The notes below the pieces were generated by a model. It was given only the letters and a program-made list of their open reading frames with translations, was not told the DNA's origin and did no database searches. Positions 7,630 to 15,091 of a stretch of 51,864 nucleotides of DNA are shown here, piece after piece. The first letter of the stretch is position 1; every line of letters begins with the position of its first letter. A program made the position numbers and the translations under genes. The DNA comes from Paenibacillus lacisoli. Its GTDB lineage: Bacteria > Bacillota > Bacilli > Paenibacillales > Paenibacillaceae. The stretch lies in the NCBI RefSeq assembly GCF_030580655.1, contig NZ_JAUQTB010000020.1, positions 1-51,864 on the forward strand, in the 5' to 3' direction.

Positions 7630-8883
7630 CTATTCATTCTCACGCCATATATCCGCACCCAGAGCCCGGAGGTTCGGTACCAGATGATCATAGCCGCGAT
7701 CAATAAATTCCACACCGGTAACCTCTGTAATACCAGAGTCAACAGTTAATCCTGCGATAACAAGCGCTGCACCCGCCCGCAGATCCGTAGCCTTGACCTT
7801 TGCCGCATTCAGCAGGCTGTGTTCAATAATGGCAGAACGGCCTTCGACACGGATTTTGGCACCCATACGAACAAGTTCCGGAACATGCTTAAACCGGTTG
7901 CTGTATACAAAGTCACTCAGTACACTAACACCACGGGCCTGAGTCAAAAGACTCGTCATCGGGGACTGCAAATCGGTTGGAAAACCGGGATAAATCAGGG
8001 CCTTTACGTCTACATGGTCGTAGTTCTCACGTCCGATGACCCTGATGCTTTCATCATATTCTTCGATGCCTACGCCCATTTCTTCCATTTTGGCCGTCAG
8101 CGCTTCCAAGTGTTTGGGGATAACGTTGTCGATTAAGACATTACCGCGTGTTGCTGCAGCAGCAATCATATAAGTTCCCGCCTGGATACGGTCAGGAATA
8201 ATGGAGTGGCGGCAGCCATGCATTTCAGGGACCCCTTCAATCCGGATCGTCTCTGTACCTGCGCCCTTAATCACCGCACCCATCGAATTCAAAAGTGTTG
8301 CAACATCTATAATCTCAGGCTCTTTAGCCGCATTTTCAATAGTTGTAGAGCCTTTGGCACGTGCAGCCGCCAGCATGATGTTAATCGTAGCACCCACACT
8401 GCTGACATCCAGATAAATCTTGGCGCCGCGCAGTTCCTTGGCGTGCAGGTGAATGGCTCCGTGCTCGTTGGTTACGGTTGCCCCAAGAGCTTCAAAGCCT
8501 TTAATGTGCTGATCGATGGGCCGAGGCTCAAAGTTACATCCGCCCGGTAAACCGATGACCGCTTGTTTGAAACGGCCAAGCATAGCACCCATCATGTAAT
8601 AGGAAGCTCTCAATTTCTTTACAGGCCCATTGGGCATAGGAATGGATTTAATGGTGGAGGGATCAATCTTCATTTGACTGCCATCCCGGGTTACTGTGCC
8701 ACCAAGCTCCTCAAGGATCTCAGCATATACTGCCACATCACTGAGGATCGGCAGATTATCAAGTATGACTTCGCTTTCCGCCAAAATAGCAGCAGGAATT
8801 AACGCGATTGCGCTGTTTTTGGCACCACTGATAGAAACCGTGCCATGCAGTGGGCGTCCACCGCTAATCATCAATTTTTCCAT
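7630..8883 (-). CDS. murA: UDP-N-acetylglucosamine 1-carboxyvinyltransferase
   Basis: 417 aa. Catalyses the first committed step of peptidoglycan synthesis, transferring enolpyruvate from PEP to UDP-GlcNAc. The PEP-attacking, fosfomycin-sensitive cysteine is present (C116 in LPGGCNFEPRPID), as are the N-terminal SGAKNS substrate loop and the C-terminal GFPTDLQSPM segment. By context (fba-murA-rho) it corresponds to the second Bacillus paralogue, MurAB/MurZ. The roughly 160 bp between murA and rho holds three copies of a TGGACTT-like sequence but no clear promoter or terminator that I can defend. Confidence 0.96.
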   Translation of the reverse strand: MEKLMISGGRPLHGTVSISGAKNSAIALIPAAILAESEVILDNLPILSDVAVYAEILEELGGTVTRDGSQMKIDPSTIKSIPMPNGPVKKLRASYYMMGAMLGRFKQAVIGLPGGCNFEPRPIDQHIKGFEALGATVTNEHGAIHLHAKELRGAKIYLDVSSVGATINIMLAAARAKGSTTIENAAKEPEIIDVATLLNSMGAVIKGAGTETIRIEGVPEMHGCRHSIIPDRIQAGTYMIAAAATRGNVLIDNVIPKHLEALTAKMEEMGVGIEEYDESIRVIGRENYDHVDVKALIYPGFPTDLQSPMTSLLTQARGVSVLSDFVYSNRFKHVPELVRMGAKIRVEGRSAIIEHSLLNAAKVKATDLRAGAALVIAGLTVDSGITEVTGVEFIDRGYDHLVPNLRALGADIWRENE

Positions 8884-8954
8884 AAGCTCTTGGGTCCCCC
8901 TACATACTTCGCAGCCGCAAGTTATTCTTAGGCAGTCTATTTTAGGTAATGAAA

Positions 8955-8980
8955 TGGAAAAACACCGGCTTAGCGGTGTG
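8955..8980 (-). terminator. Hairpin with T-run between fba and murA
   Basis: On the minus strand CACCG..CGGTG with a short loop is followed by TTTTT. It lies about 70 nt before the murA start and follows a second, GC-rich hairpin (9025-9008). It may end fba transcripts or act as an attenuator before murA. Confidence 0.65.
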
Positions 8981-9007
8981 CTTCCTGATTGGACTATTTA
9001 ATGGCAG

Positions 9008-9025
9008 AGGCCCCTTTCGGGGCCT
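9008..9025 (-). other. GC-rich hairpin AGGCCCC/GGGGCCT downstream of fba
   Basis: A seven-base perfect stem with a four-base loop lies 47 nt past the fba stop. No run of T follows on the minus strand, so it is probably an mRNA 3'-end stabiliser or the first half of a double terminator with 8955-8980. Confidence 0.5.
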
Positions 9026-9072
9026 TCCATATCATTGTAACAATAAGCTAAACATAACGATAATGCAAACGA

Positions 9073-9927
9073 TTAGGCTTTGTTGTTGGAGCCGAACTCG
9101 CGGATTTTGCCGATAACGGTTTGTTTGATCGCTTCACGGCCTGGCTGAATGAATGTACGAGGATCATAAGCATCCGGTTTAGCCGCCAGAACTTCACGAA
9201 CTTTTTTGGCAAATTCGATTTGGTTCTCTGTGTTTACGTTGATTTTGGAAGTGCCCAAGGAGATCGCTCTCTGAATGTCGTGAGTTGGAATGCCTGTACC
9301 GCCATGCAGTACGAGCGGCAGTTGAACCGCATCACGAATCTCTTCCATTTCCTTGAAGCCCAGGTTAGGCTCGCCTTTGTAAGGTCCATGAACAGAACCC
9401 AGTGCAGGAGCCAGGGTGTCGATACCAGTTTCTTTGACAATACGCACGCAGTCATCCAGCTTCGCATACATTACGTCGCCGACAACGTCGTCTTCCTGTC
9501 CGCCAACCATGCCCACTTCGGCTTCAACAGAAACACCCTTGGAGTGTGCATATTCAACAACCTTCTTGGTAGTTTCGATGTTGGTGTCGATTGGGCTGTG
9601 GGAATCGTCGATCATTACAGATGTGAAGCCTGCATCAATCGCTTCCTTACATTTCTCGAAGCTGGAGCCATGGTCCAGGTGAATGGCAACCGGTACAGTG
9701 ATCTTCATGTCGTGGATCAGACCTTCGACCATCTTAACAACTGTATAGAAGCCGCCCATATGGCGAGCTGCGCCTTCGGATACACCCAGGATAACCGGGG
9801 ATTTCTCTTCTTCTGCAGCGCCCAGAATCGCTTGGGTCCACTCCAGATTGTTGATGTTGTATTGACCTACAGCATACTTTCCTTCAAGAGCCTTGTTGAG
9901 CATATCTGTCATTGATACTAATGGCAT
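9073..9927 (-). CDS. fba: Fructose-1,6-bisphosphate aldolase, class II
   Basis: 284 aa, usual length for the class II (zinc) aldolases of Firmicutes. Cleaves fructose-1,6-bisphosphate to dihydroxyacetone phosphate and glyceraldehyde-3-phosphate in glycolysis. The HLDHG motif holds the catalytic Asp85 and zinc ligand His86. Further zinc/phosphate-binding segments are GSVHGPYKG and LHGGTGI, and the C-terminal phosphate loop is KINVNTENQ. It lies downstream of spo0F and upstream of murA as in B. subtilis, but the transaldolase-like gene that sits between fba and murA there is absent. AGGAG precedes the ATG. Confidence 0.97.
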   Translation of the reverse strand: MPLVSMTDMLNKALEGKYAVGQYNINNLEWTQAILGAAEEEKSPVILGVSEGAARHMGGFYTVVKMVEGLIHDMKITVPVAIHLDHGSSFEKCKEAIDAGFTSVMIDDSHSPIDTNIETTKKVVEYAHSKGVSVEAEVGMVGGQEDDVVGDVMYAKLDDCVRIVKETGIDTLAPALGSVHGPYKGEPNLGFKEMEEIRDAVQLPLVLHGGTGIPTHDIQRAISLGTSKINVNTENQIEFAKKVREVLAAKPDAYDPRTFIQPGREAIKQTVIGKIREFGSNNKA

Positions 9928-9991
9928 CGTTTACTCCTCCTAAAAGTCATCAGTTAGTCTATGGTATTAAGCCGTGTTCACATACGGGCTT

Positions 9992-10020
9992 ATTATACCA
10001 CATCCCATGTTAAATACTAA
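9992..10020 (-). promoter_or_regulatory. fba promoter (extended -10)
   Basis: Minus strand TGGTATAAT (perfect -10 at 9997-9992 with an extended TG) with a weak -35 TTAGTA (10020-10015), 17-nt spacing. An inverted repeat CTGCTGTG/CACAGCAG (10037-10060) lies just upstream and could end spo0F transcripts or be an operator. The rest of 9928-10221 shows nothing else clear. Confidence 0.6.
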
Positions 10021-10221
10021 ACAAGCAATTATCATCCTGCTGTGCTGTATGACACAGCAGAATGGTATCACCATATATAGGTTACAATCTGCATAAACGG
10101 CTCCAGATCTAGCTATATCCATTGAAAAGATTCCATTCCTTACTATTCCCTGGCATTCATCTTTCCATGCTTCTCTACAATAGTTTCCCCCGAATTAAAA
10201 AATCCCGTGATTTCACAGGAT

Positions 10222-10608
10222 CTAGCTCAACCGGTCCGCCGTATTCCCTTTCAAATGACTATTCACAGCTACCCGCATCTCATCAATATCAAAGGGTTTG
10301 GTGAAATGCATCAAAGCGCCGAGGTCGGTCGCTTCCTTGATCATGTCAAGTTCCCCGTAGGCTGTCATCATAATCACCTTGATATCCGGATTCATCTGTT
10401 TGATGTGCTTGAGAATTTCAAGGCCGTCCATGCCGGGAATCTTCATATCGAGCAGAACCAGATCGGGCACCTCTTGTGCCACGATTTCCAGAGCAATTTT
10501 TCCATTAGCTGCCTGATAAGTGCTGTAACCTTCGCTGTTGAACACTTCCATTAGCAAAATGCGAATCCCGTTCTGATCATCGACAATCAATACTTTTTTC
10601 TTTTCCAC
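10222..10608 (-). CDS. spo0F: Sporulation phosphorelay response regulator Spo0F
   Basis: 128 aa; a single receiver domain with no output domain. It accepts phosphate from sporulation sensor kinases and passes it through Spo0B to Spo0A. Acidic pocket D10/D11, phospho-acceptor D54 (VLLDMKIPGMDG), the Thr of the MMTAYGE segment and Lys in HFTKPFD are all present. It lies between pyrG and fba as in B. subtilis and is preceded by a sigma-H promoter, the expected control for this gene. The sensor kinase at 30293-32596 is a plausible partner in this window. Confidence 0.96.
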   Translation of the reverse strand: MEKKKVLIVDDQNGIRILLMEVFNSEGYSTYQAANGKIALEIVAQEVPDLVLLDMKIPGMDGLEILKHIKQMNPDIKVIMMTAYGELDMIKEATDLGALMHFTKPFDIDEMRVAVNSHLKGNTADRLS

Positions 10609-10704
10609 TGATCTAAACCTCCCAGGTATTTAGGCAGTTACAAAAGATAAATCGGCGATACATCCGATGGATATCCATTCCATAACCAACTCTTTAAATT
10701 GGTA

Positions 10705-10731
10705 ATTCGCTCTCAATAGTGGAAATCCTGC
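10705..10731 (-). promoter_or_regulatory. Sigma-H promoter of spo0F
   Basis: GCAGGATTT (10731-10723) and AGCGAAT (10711-10705) on the minus strand, 11-nt spacing, match the sigma-H consensus RNAGGAWWW-N11-12-RNNGAAT at every fixed position. It lies about 95 nt upstream of the spo0F start. B. subtilis spo0F is also sigma-H dependent. Confidence 0.85.
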
Positions 10732-10782
10732 TCTCCTTTAAAAACTATCTAATACAGCATCTTACAGTCCTTCAATGGATAG

Positions 10783-10804
10783 AAAAAAGAACCCTTACGG
10801 GTTC
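10783..10804 (-). terminator. Terminator after pyrG
   Basis: On the minus strand GAACCC/GGGTTC with a four-base loop is followed by TTTTTT, about 26 nt after the pyrG stop. It separates pyrG from the spo0F promoter. Confidence 0.9.
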
Positions 10805-10829
10805 CTTCTCCATATATATAGAAGTTCTA

Positions 10830-12431
10830 TTAAGCCTTATGCTTCAGCGATGCTTTCACGAATTCACGGAACAGCGGCTGAGGACGGTTCGGACGTGACG
10901 TAAATTCCGGATGGAACTGCACCGCCAGGAACCAAGGGTGGCCTGGAAGTTCCACGATCTCAACCAGACGTCCGTCAGGAGATGTGCCGGTAATCTTAAG
11001 GCCGGCTTTCTCAACCGCTTCACGGTACTCATTGTTAAACTCATACCGGTGACGGTGTCTTTCATATACCAGCTCATCATTGTAGCATTCCATCGCCAGA
11101 GAGCCTTCCTGCAATTTGCAAGGATATAATCCCAGACGCATGGTTCCGCCCAGGTCCTCGATATCCTTCTGTTCCGGAAGCAGGTCGATAACCGGGTATT
11201 CTGTCGAAGGGTTGATCTCCGAGCTGTTCGCACCTTCGAGACCAACAACACTGCGTGCGTACTCGATAACCGATACCTGCATCCCTAGGCAAATGCCGAA
11301 GAACGGAATATTCTTCTCGCGCGCATAACGAATGGCGCTGACCTTACCCTCAATACCGCGATCACCAAAGCCGCCCGGTACGAGGATACCCCCGATGCCG
11401 CCCAGCAGATCATGTACGTTCTCATCTGTGATCTCTTCAGCGTTCACCCAGCGGATCTTCACATCTGCATTGGCATCAAAGCCGGCATGCGACAGGGATT
11501 CTACTACACTCAGATAAGCATCATGCAGTGCGACATACTTACCAACGATAGCAATCTCCACCGTCTTCTCCAGCTTGCTGATCCGATCAACCAGGCCTTC
11601 CCACTCGCTCATATCCGGTGCAGGAGTAGTCAGCTTCAGATGGTTGACTACGATCTCATCCAGCCCTTCCGCACGCAGGTTCAACGGAACCTCGTACAGT
11701 GTGGAAGCATCACGGCATTCCACAACCGCGTTCGCATCAATATCGCAGAACAAAGCAATCTTGGCTTTCATGTCTGCAGACAGTTCATGCTCCGTGCGGC
11801 ATACAATCACGTTCGGTTGAATCCCGATGCTGCGCAATTCTTTTACACTGTGCTGGGTTGGCTTCGTTTTCACTTCACCTGCAGCCTTGATGTAAGGAAT
11901 CAGCGTTACGTGGATGTACATAACATTCTCGCGTCCCACTTCGCTCTTGATCTGACGAATAGCTTCAAGGAAAGGCAAGCTCTCGATGTCGCCCACAGTT
12001 CCGCCGATCTCGGTGATAACTACATCCGAACCAGCCTCCCGGCCTGCACGGAATACACGTTCTTTAATCTCATTCGTGATATGAGGAATAACCTGAACCG
12101 TACCGCCCAAATACTCTCCGCGACGTTCTTTGCTGATGACGCTGGAGTATACTTTACCTGTTGTGACGTTGCTGTTCTTGGACAGATTGATGTCAATGAA
12201 ACGCTCGTAGTGGCCCAAATCGAGGTCCGTTTCCGCGCCATCGTCGGTTACAAATACTTCACCGTGCTGATAAGGACTCATGGTACCTGGGTCAACGTTC
12301 AAGTACGGGTCAAACTTCTGAATCGTTACCTTCAGTCCTCTGTTCTTAAGAAGCCGTCCAAGTGAAGCAGCCGTTATCCCTTTACCCAGGGAGGACACGA
12401 CCCCGCCCGTCACGAAAATATATTTTGCCAA
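10830..12431 (-). CDS. pyrG: CTP synthase
   Basis: 533 aa. Makes CTP from UTP with ammonia from glutamine. The N-terminal synthase domain begins with the P-loop FVTGGVVSSLGKGITAA and has the DPYLNVDPGTMSPYQHGEVF metal/UTP region. The C-terminal class I glutamine amidotransferase domain has the nucleophile elbow GICLGMQ and the HPEF motif. The start is TTG at 12431 with AGGAGGG 7 nt upstream. The 265-nt leader carries an attenuator (see 12617-12653 and 12704-12733). Confidence 0.97.
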   Translation of the reverse strand: MAKYIFVTGGVVSSLGKGITAASLGRLLKNRGLKVTIQKFDPYLNVDPGTMSPYQHGEVFVTDDGAETDLDLGHYERFIDINLSKNSNVTTGKVYSSVISKERRGEYLGGTVQVIPHITNEIKERVFRAGREAGSDVVITEIGGTVGDIESLPFLEAIRQIKSEVGRENVMYIHVTLIPYIKAAGEVKTKPTQHSVKELRSIGIQPNVIVCRTEHELSADMKAKIALFCDIDANAVVECRDASTLYEVPLNLRAEGLDEIVVNHLKLTTPAPDMSEWEGLVDRISKLEKTVEIAIVGKYVALHDAYLSVVESLSHAGFDANADVKIRWVNAEEITDENVHDLLGGIGGILVPGGFGDRGIEGKVSAIRYAREKNIPFFGICLGMQVSVIEYARSVVGLEGANSSEINPSTEYPVIDLLPEQKDIEDLGGTMRLGLYPCKLQEGSLAMECYNDELVYERHRHRYEFNNEYREAVEKAGLKITGTSPDGRLVEIVELPGHPWFLAVQFHPEFTSRPNRPQPLFREFVKASLKHKA

Positions 12432-12616
12432 GTTAAAACCCTCCTAATAAAGTACAGAAATTCAGGCGACATATGATGTTATCGTAACCCGTTTTCACGG
12501 ATTATCCTCGTTCCTCAGGCCTCTGTAAGAACTTCCCATCCGGATTGGGGTTACAAGTTCACACGCTTGCCAGAACACTGTTAGAACTACTGTAAATCCT
12601 CTAATTCATCTAATAA

Positions 12617-12653
12617 AATAAAAAAAGTGACTCCCGTGGTACGGGGCACTTTT
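12617..12653 (-). promoter_or_regulatory. pyrG leader attenuator (intrinsic terminator)
   Basis: On the minus strand AAAAGTG..CACTTTT plus CCCGT/ACGGG form a stem with a T-run, starting about 43 nt after the predicted start site and more than 180 nt before pyrG. The upstream arm contains CCCC, to which a run of extra G residues at the transcript 5' end could pair. Together with the GGGC start this fits the B. subtilis pyrG mechanism: low CTP causes reiterative G addition, and the poly(G) acts as anti-terminator. Confidence 0.8.
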
Positions 12654-12703
12654 GATTAAAAATACACATATATATAGTCCTGCCATTCATAAGCCCATGC
12701 AAT

Positions 12704-12733
12704 AGTTTACTCTGTTGCCTGTACCCCTGTCAA
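12704..12733 (-). promoter_or_regulatory. pyrG promoter with GGGC initiation site
   Basis: TTGACA (12733-12728), 18-nt spacer, TAAACT (12709-12704) on the minus strand. Seven bases further the transcript would begin with GGGC (12696-12693), the start sequence required for CTP-sensitive reiterative transcription. Confidence 0.8.
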
Positions 12734-12872
12734 GAAATTACCTGCATTAAAAAAAGGAAAAGGGAAAAACGTTTGTCGGCGTATTTCACGCATTGCAGGC
12801 CGCGTTTAAAGACAGCGTTTGTGGTAGGATCGGAAAGGGGGGTTCCCGGGCATTTACTTTCCTCTACTATAC

Positions 12873-12898
12873 AAAAAAGAAGAGGGATACCCCTCTTC
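12873..12898 (-). terminator. Terminator after rpoE
   Basis: On the minus strand a perfect GAAGAGGG/CCCTCTTC stem with a four-base loop and TTTTTT, four nt after the rpoE stop. Confidence 0.92.
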
Positions 12899-12902
12899 TC
12901 TC

Positions 12903-13448
12903 TTAACGTTCGTCTTCCTCATCGAGGGACTCGTCTTCATCCTCATCGGAATCGTCGTCCTCTTCGGCGAGTTCATCATCATCCACGACCACGTCTTCGT
13001 CCACGTCACTGTCCTCATCTTCGTCGAAGATTTCTTCTTCGTCCTCATCCTCATCGGGATTATCGAAATCTTCGTCATCTGCAGTGTACGTTTCTTCCTC
13101 GTCGTGATATTCCTCTTCCTCATCATCGTCCTCGTCGTTAATGATACGCGGACGCTTGGAGCCAGTCAGTCCATCCTCGGACTTGTCGATCGGATACCAA
13201 CGCTTCAGCCCCCACAGGTTCGTCCCTACGCAAGCAAAACGGCCATCGATGTTGATCTCAGTATATAGCTGTGCAATCACATCGTTGATATCTTCTTCAG
13301 ATAATCCGCGCAGTTTGGCAACCTCGTTCATAAGGTCACGGTAATATTTAGGCTCATTTGCAGCTTTCAGCACCATGAAGGCCAAATCGACCATCGGTGT
13401 TTCCATGATCTTTTCCTGATCCATGTTTAAATTGAGCGGTGTACTCAC
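12903..13448 (-). CDS. rpoE: DNA-directed RNA polymerase delta subunit
   Basis: 181 aa. Delta is a Gram-positive RNA polymerase subunit that speeds recycling and lowers non-specific nucleic-acid binding. Residues about 15-95 form the HARE-HTH domain (MVDLAFMVLKAANEPKYYRDLMNEVA region); from residue about 105 to the end is an almost wholly Asp/Glu tail. Both parts are diagnostic. The start is GTG at 13448 with AGAGGAAG about 9-10 nt upstream. It is upstream of pyrG, as in B. subtilis. Confidence 0.95.
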   Translation of the reverse strand: MSTPLNLNMDQEKIMETPMVDLAFMVLKAANEPKYYRDLMNEVAKLRGLSEEDINDVIAQLYTEINIDGRFACVGTNLWGLKRWYPIDKSEDGLTGSKRPRIINDEDDDEEEEYHDEEETYTADDEDFDNPDEDEDEEEIFDEDEDSDVDEDVVVDDDELAEEDDDSDEDEDESLDEEDER

Positions 13449-13617
13449 CTACGGACACTTCCTCTCACGCATAATTCACATTGCTTCTTCCATTTGCTAT
13501 GACGACTCAATAGAAGAGACCAGAACAGGCTCATTCTATATAACATATCCATTATCAAACCTAAGTAAAACCTATTTAAGCGCAAAATGCAAGTTTATCC
13601 TTAGCTTGATTGAAACA

Positions 13618-13649
13618 TAAGAAAAGACGGGGAAGTCTCCTTCACCGCC
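13618..13649 (-). terminator. Hairpin with T-run upstream of rpoE
   Basis: On the minus strand a ten-base stem GGCGGTGAAG/CTTCCCCGTC (one mismatch, one G-T pair) with GAGA loop is followed by TTTTCTT. It could end a short minus-strand transcript (see 13642-13833) or lie in a long rpoE leader. On the plus strand TTTT also follows, so direction is not settled. Confidence 0.55.
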
Positions 13650-13833
13650 TTTTGACTGTATCCTCCCTGAAGGATGGCCTTACAGGGTCGTGCGCAAGAG
13701 CCCGCAGGCTCTCCATGTATCCTATGTCCGGCCGTGTGTTTTGACACGCAGGGCAGCCTATTTTTTTGGAAAAAGGGCAAGTTCCCCATGCGGCGTATAT
13801 GCCGGAGTCATACAATACTTCAGCATGGCTCAT
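13642..13833 (-). CDS. Possible small Cys-containing protein, doubtful
   Basis: An open frame of 63 codons that begins 20 bp from the start of the S8 protease on the other strand and ends inside a terminator-like hairpin. The product has three close cysteines (CPFSKKIGCPACQ, residues about 19-31) and a charged C-terminus. Codon choice looks ordinary. Against it: no Shine-Dalgarno sequence before the ATG, and its promoter would have to lie inside the S8 gene. I do not recognise the family. It may be a chance frame. Confidence 0.25.
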   Translation of the reverse strand: MSHAEVLYDSGIYAAWGTCPFSKKIGCPACQNTRPDIGYMESLRALAHDPVRPSFREDTVKRR

Positions 13834-13852
13834 CGGAGGGAGACTGCCCGCT

Positions 13853-15031
13853 ATGGACTACCCGGAATTTTTGCAAATGCTGAATAAGGAGATTTCCAAT
13901 CCAGCGTCAGGCCAGCTCAGCCGTCAGATCATTACCTTCGCACGGCCAAGACAGTACCGGGAGTGCCTGCATGCTCTGAACAATATGAAGTCAACGCTGA
14001 CCAGCCTGCGCCAGGTACAGCCTTCTCGTCTTATTGATGCGCTGATCGTACCCCTGGCATCCACCGCCAGGTTGACAGCCTATCTGGGGGATATCTTCAT
14101 CGAAGAAGATGAACGGATTGCTATGCATGGTGCCGCCATGACCTCCCCGCTGAAGAATAATGCAAACACGGGTGTCCCGTGGGGAGTTGAGCAGATTAAA
14201 GCACCCAAGGTCTGGTCCACCTCAACCGGCTATCGGGTGAAGATCGGCGTGATCGACACCGGGGCAGACTACCAGCATCCGGATCTTCGTTACTCGCTGG
14301 CCCCCGGCATCAACCTGCTCAACCGCATGATGCTGCCTTATGATGATAACGGGCACGGTACACATATCGCCGGTATCATTGCAGCCGCCAACAGCACCGG
14401 CGGTATGATTGGCGTGGCTCCGCGTTCGCTGATTTACCCGGTTAAGGCTTTTGATCATCAGGGGTCAGCTTATGTCTCTGATATCATTCTCGGCATCGAC
14501 TGGTGCGTACGCAGCGGGCTGGATATCATTAATATGAGTTTCGGGATGAAGACCCGCAGCAAGGCTTTGCTTGATGTTGTGAAACGGGCAACCCGGGCCG
14601 GCATCGTGATTGTTGCCTCTTCTGGCAATGACGGCAAGCGCCGCTCCATTGACTACCCGGCCCGTTATCCGCAGACCATCGCCGTCGGAGCAACCGACCG
14701 GCGGCGCAAGATTGCCGGGTTCAGCAATCGCGGACCTTACGTGGACATCTATGCACCCGGAGACAAGATCGTCTCTTCCTGGGTTCGCGGCAAGCATCAT
14801 GAAATGAGCGGCACCTCGATGGCCACATCCCATGTGAGCGGTGCCATCGCATTGCTGCTGGCACAAAGGCCCGGGCTCAGTCCTGCTGAGATTAAGACAC
14901 TGATTACCCGCACAGCCAATCCTCTGCCTGTTCGTAAGAACGCGAAAGGTACAGCTCAGGTTTCTCGCGGTGAAGTCGATGCGCTGCGTCTGGTACGCGA
15001 AGGCATGCGTCTTCCCTCATCAAAAACGTAA
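13853..15031 (+). CDS. S8 (subtilisin-like) serine peptidase
   Basis: 392 aa. The catalytic triad is complete: D135 (GVIDTGAD), H168 (NGHGTHIAG) and S322 (SGTSMATSHVSG), with the oxyanion Asn in ASSGNDG. Residues 1-110 look like an inhibitor-type propeptide/N-domain, but I see no signal peptide or membrane anchor, so it may be cytoplasmic or exported by an unrecognised route. I chose the ATG at 13853 because CGGAGGGAG lies 10 nt upstream; a longer frame opening at a TTG at 13766 has no ribosome binding site. It is a single gene, with a bidirectional terminator separating it from argS. Confidence 0.93.
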   Translation: MDYPEFLQMLNKEISNPASGQLSRQIITFARPRQYRECLHALNNMKSTLTSLRQVQPSRLIDALIVPLASTARLTAYLGDIFIEEDERIAMHGAAMTSPLKNNANTGVPWGVEQIKAPKVWSTSTGYRVKIGVIDTGADYQHPDLRYSLAPGINLLNRMMLPYDDNGHGTHIAGIIAAANSTGGMIGVAPRSLIYPVKAFDHQGSAYVSDIILGIDWCVRSGLDIINMSFGMKTRSKALLDVVKRATRAGIVIVASSGNDGKRRSIDYPARYPQTIAVGATDRRRKIAGFSNRGPYVDIYAPGDKIVSSWVRGKHHEMSGTSMATSHVSGAIALLLAQRPGLSPAEIKTLITRTANPLPVRKNAKGTAQVSRGEVDALRLVREGMRLPSSKT

Positions 15032-15065
15032 AAAAGGGCTTTGCCATGATGGCAAAGCCCTTTTT
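15031..15065. terminator. Bidirectional terminator between the S8 protease and argS
   Basis: Perfect ten-base stem GGGCTTTGCC/GGCAAAGCCC with a five-base loop, flanked by A5 on the left and T5 on the right. It can stop both the rightward protease transcript and the leftward argS transcript. Confidence 0.95.
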
Positions 15066-15091
15066 CTATACTAAATCTCCAATGGATAAAA

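Noticed and set aside
9121..9915. 264-codon plus-strand frame opposite fba
   Set aside because: Shadow of the aldolase gene; composition unlike a real protein.
11412..12365. 317-codon plus-strand frame opposite pyrG
   Set aside because: Antisense shadow of a clear CTP synthase; no ribosome binding site or family match.
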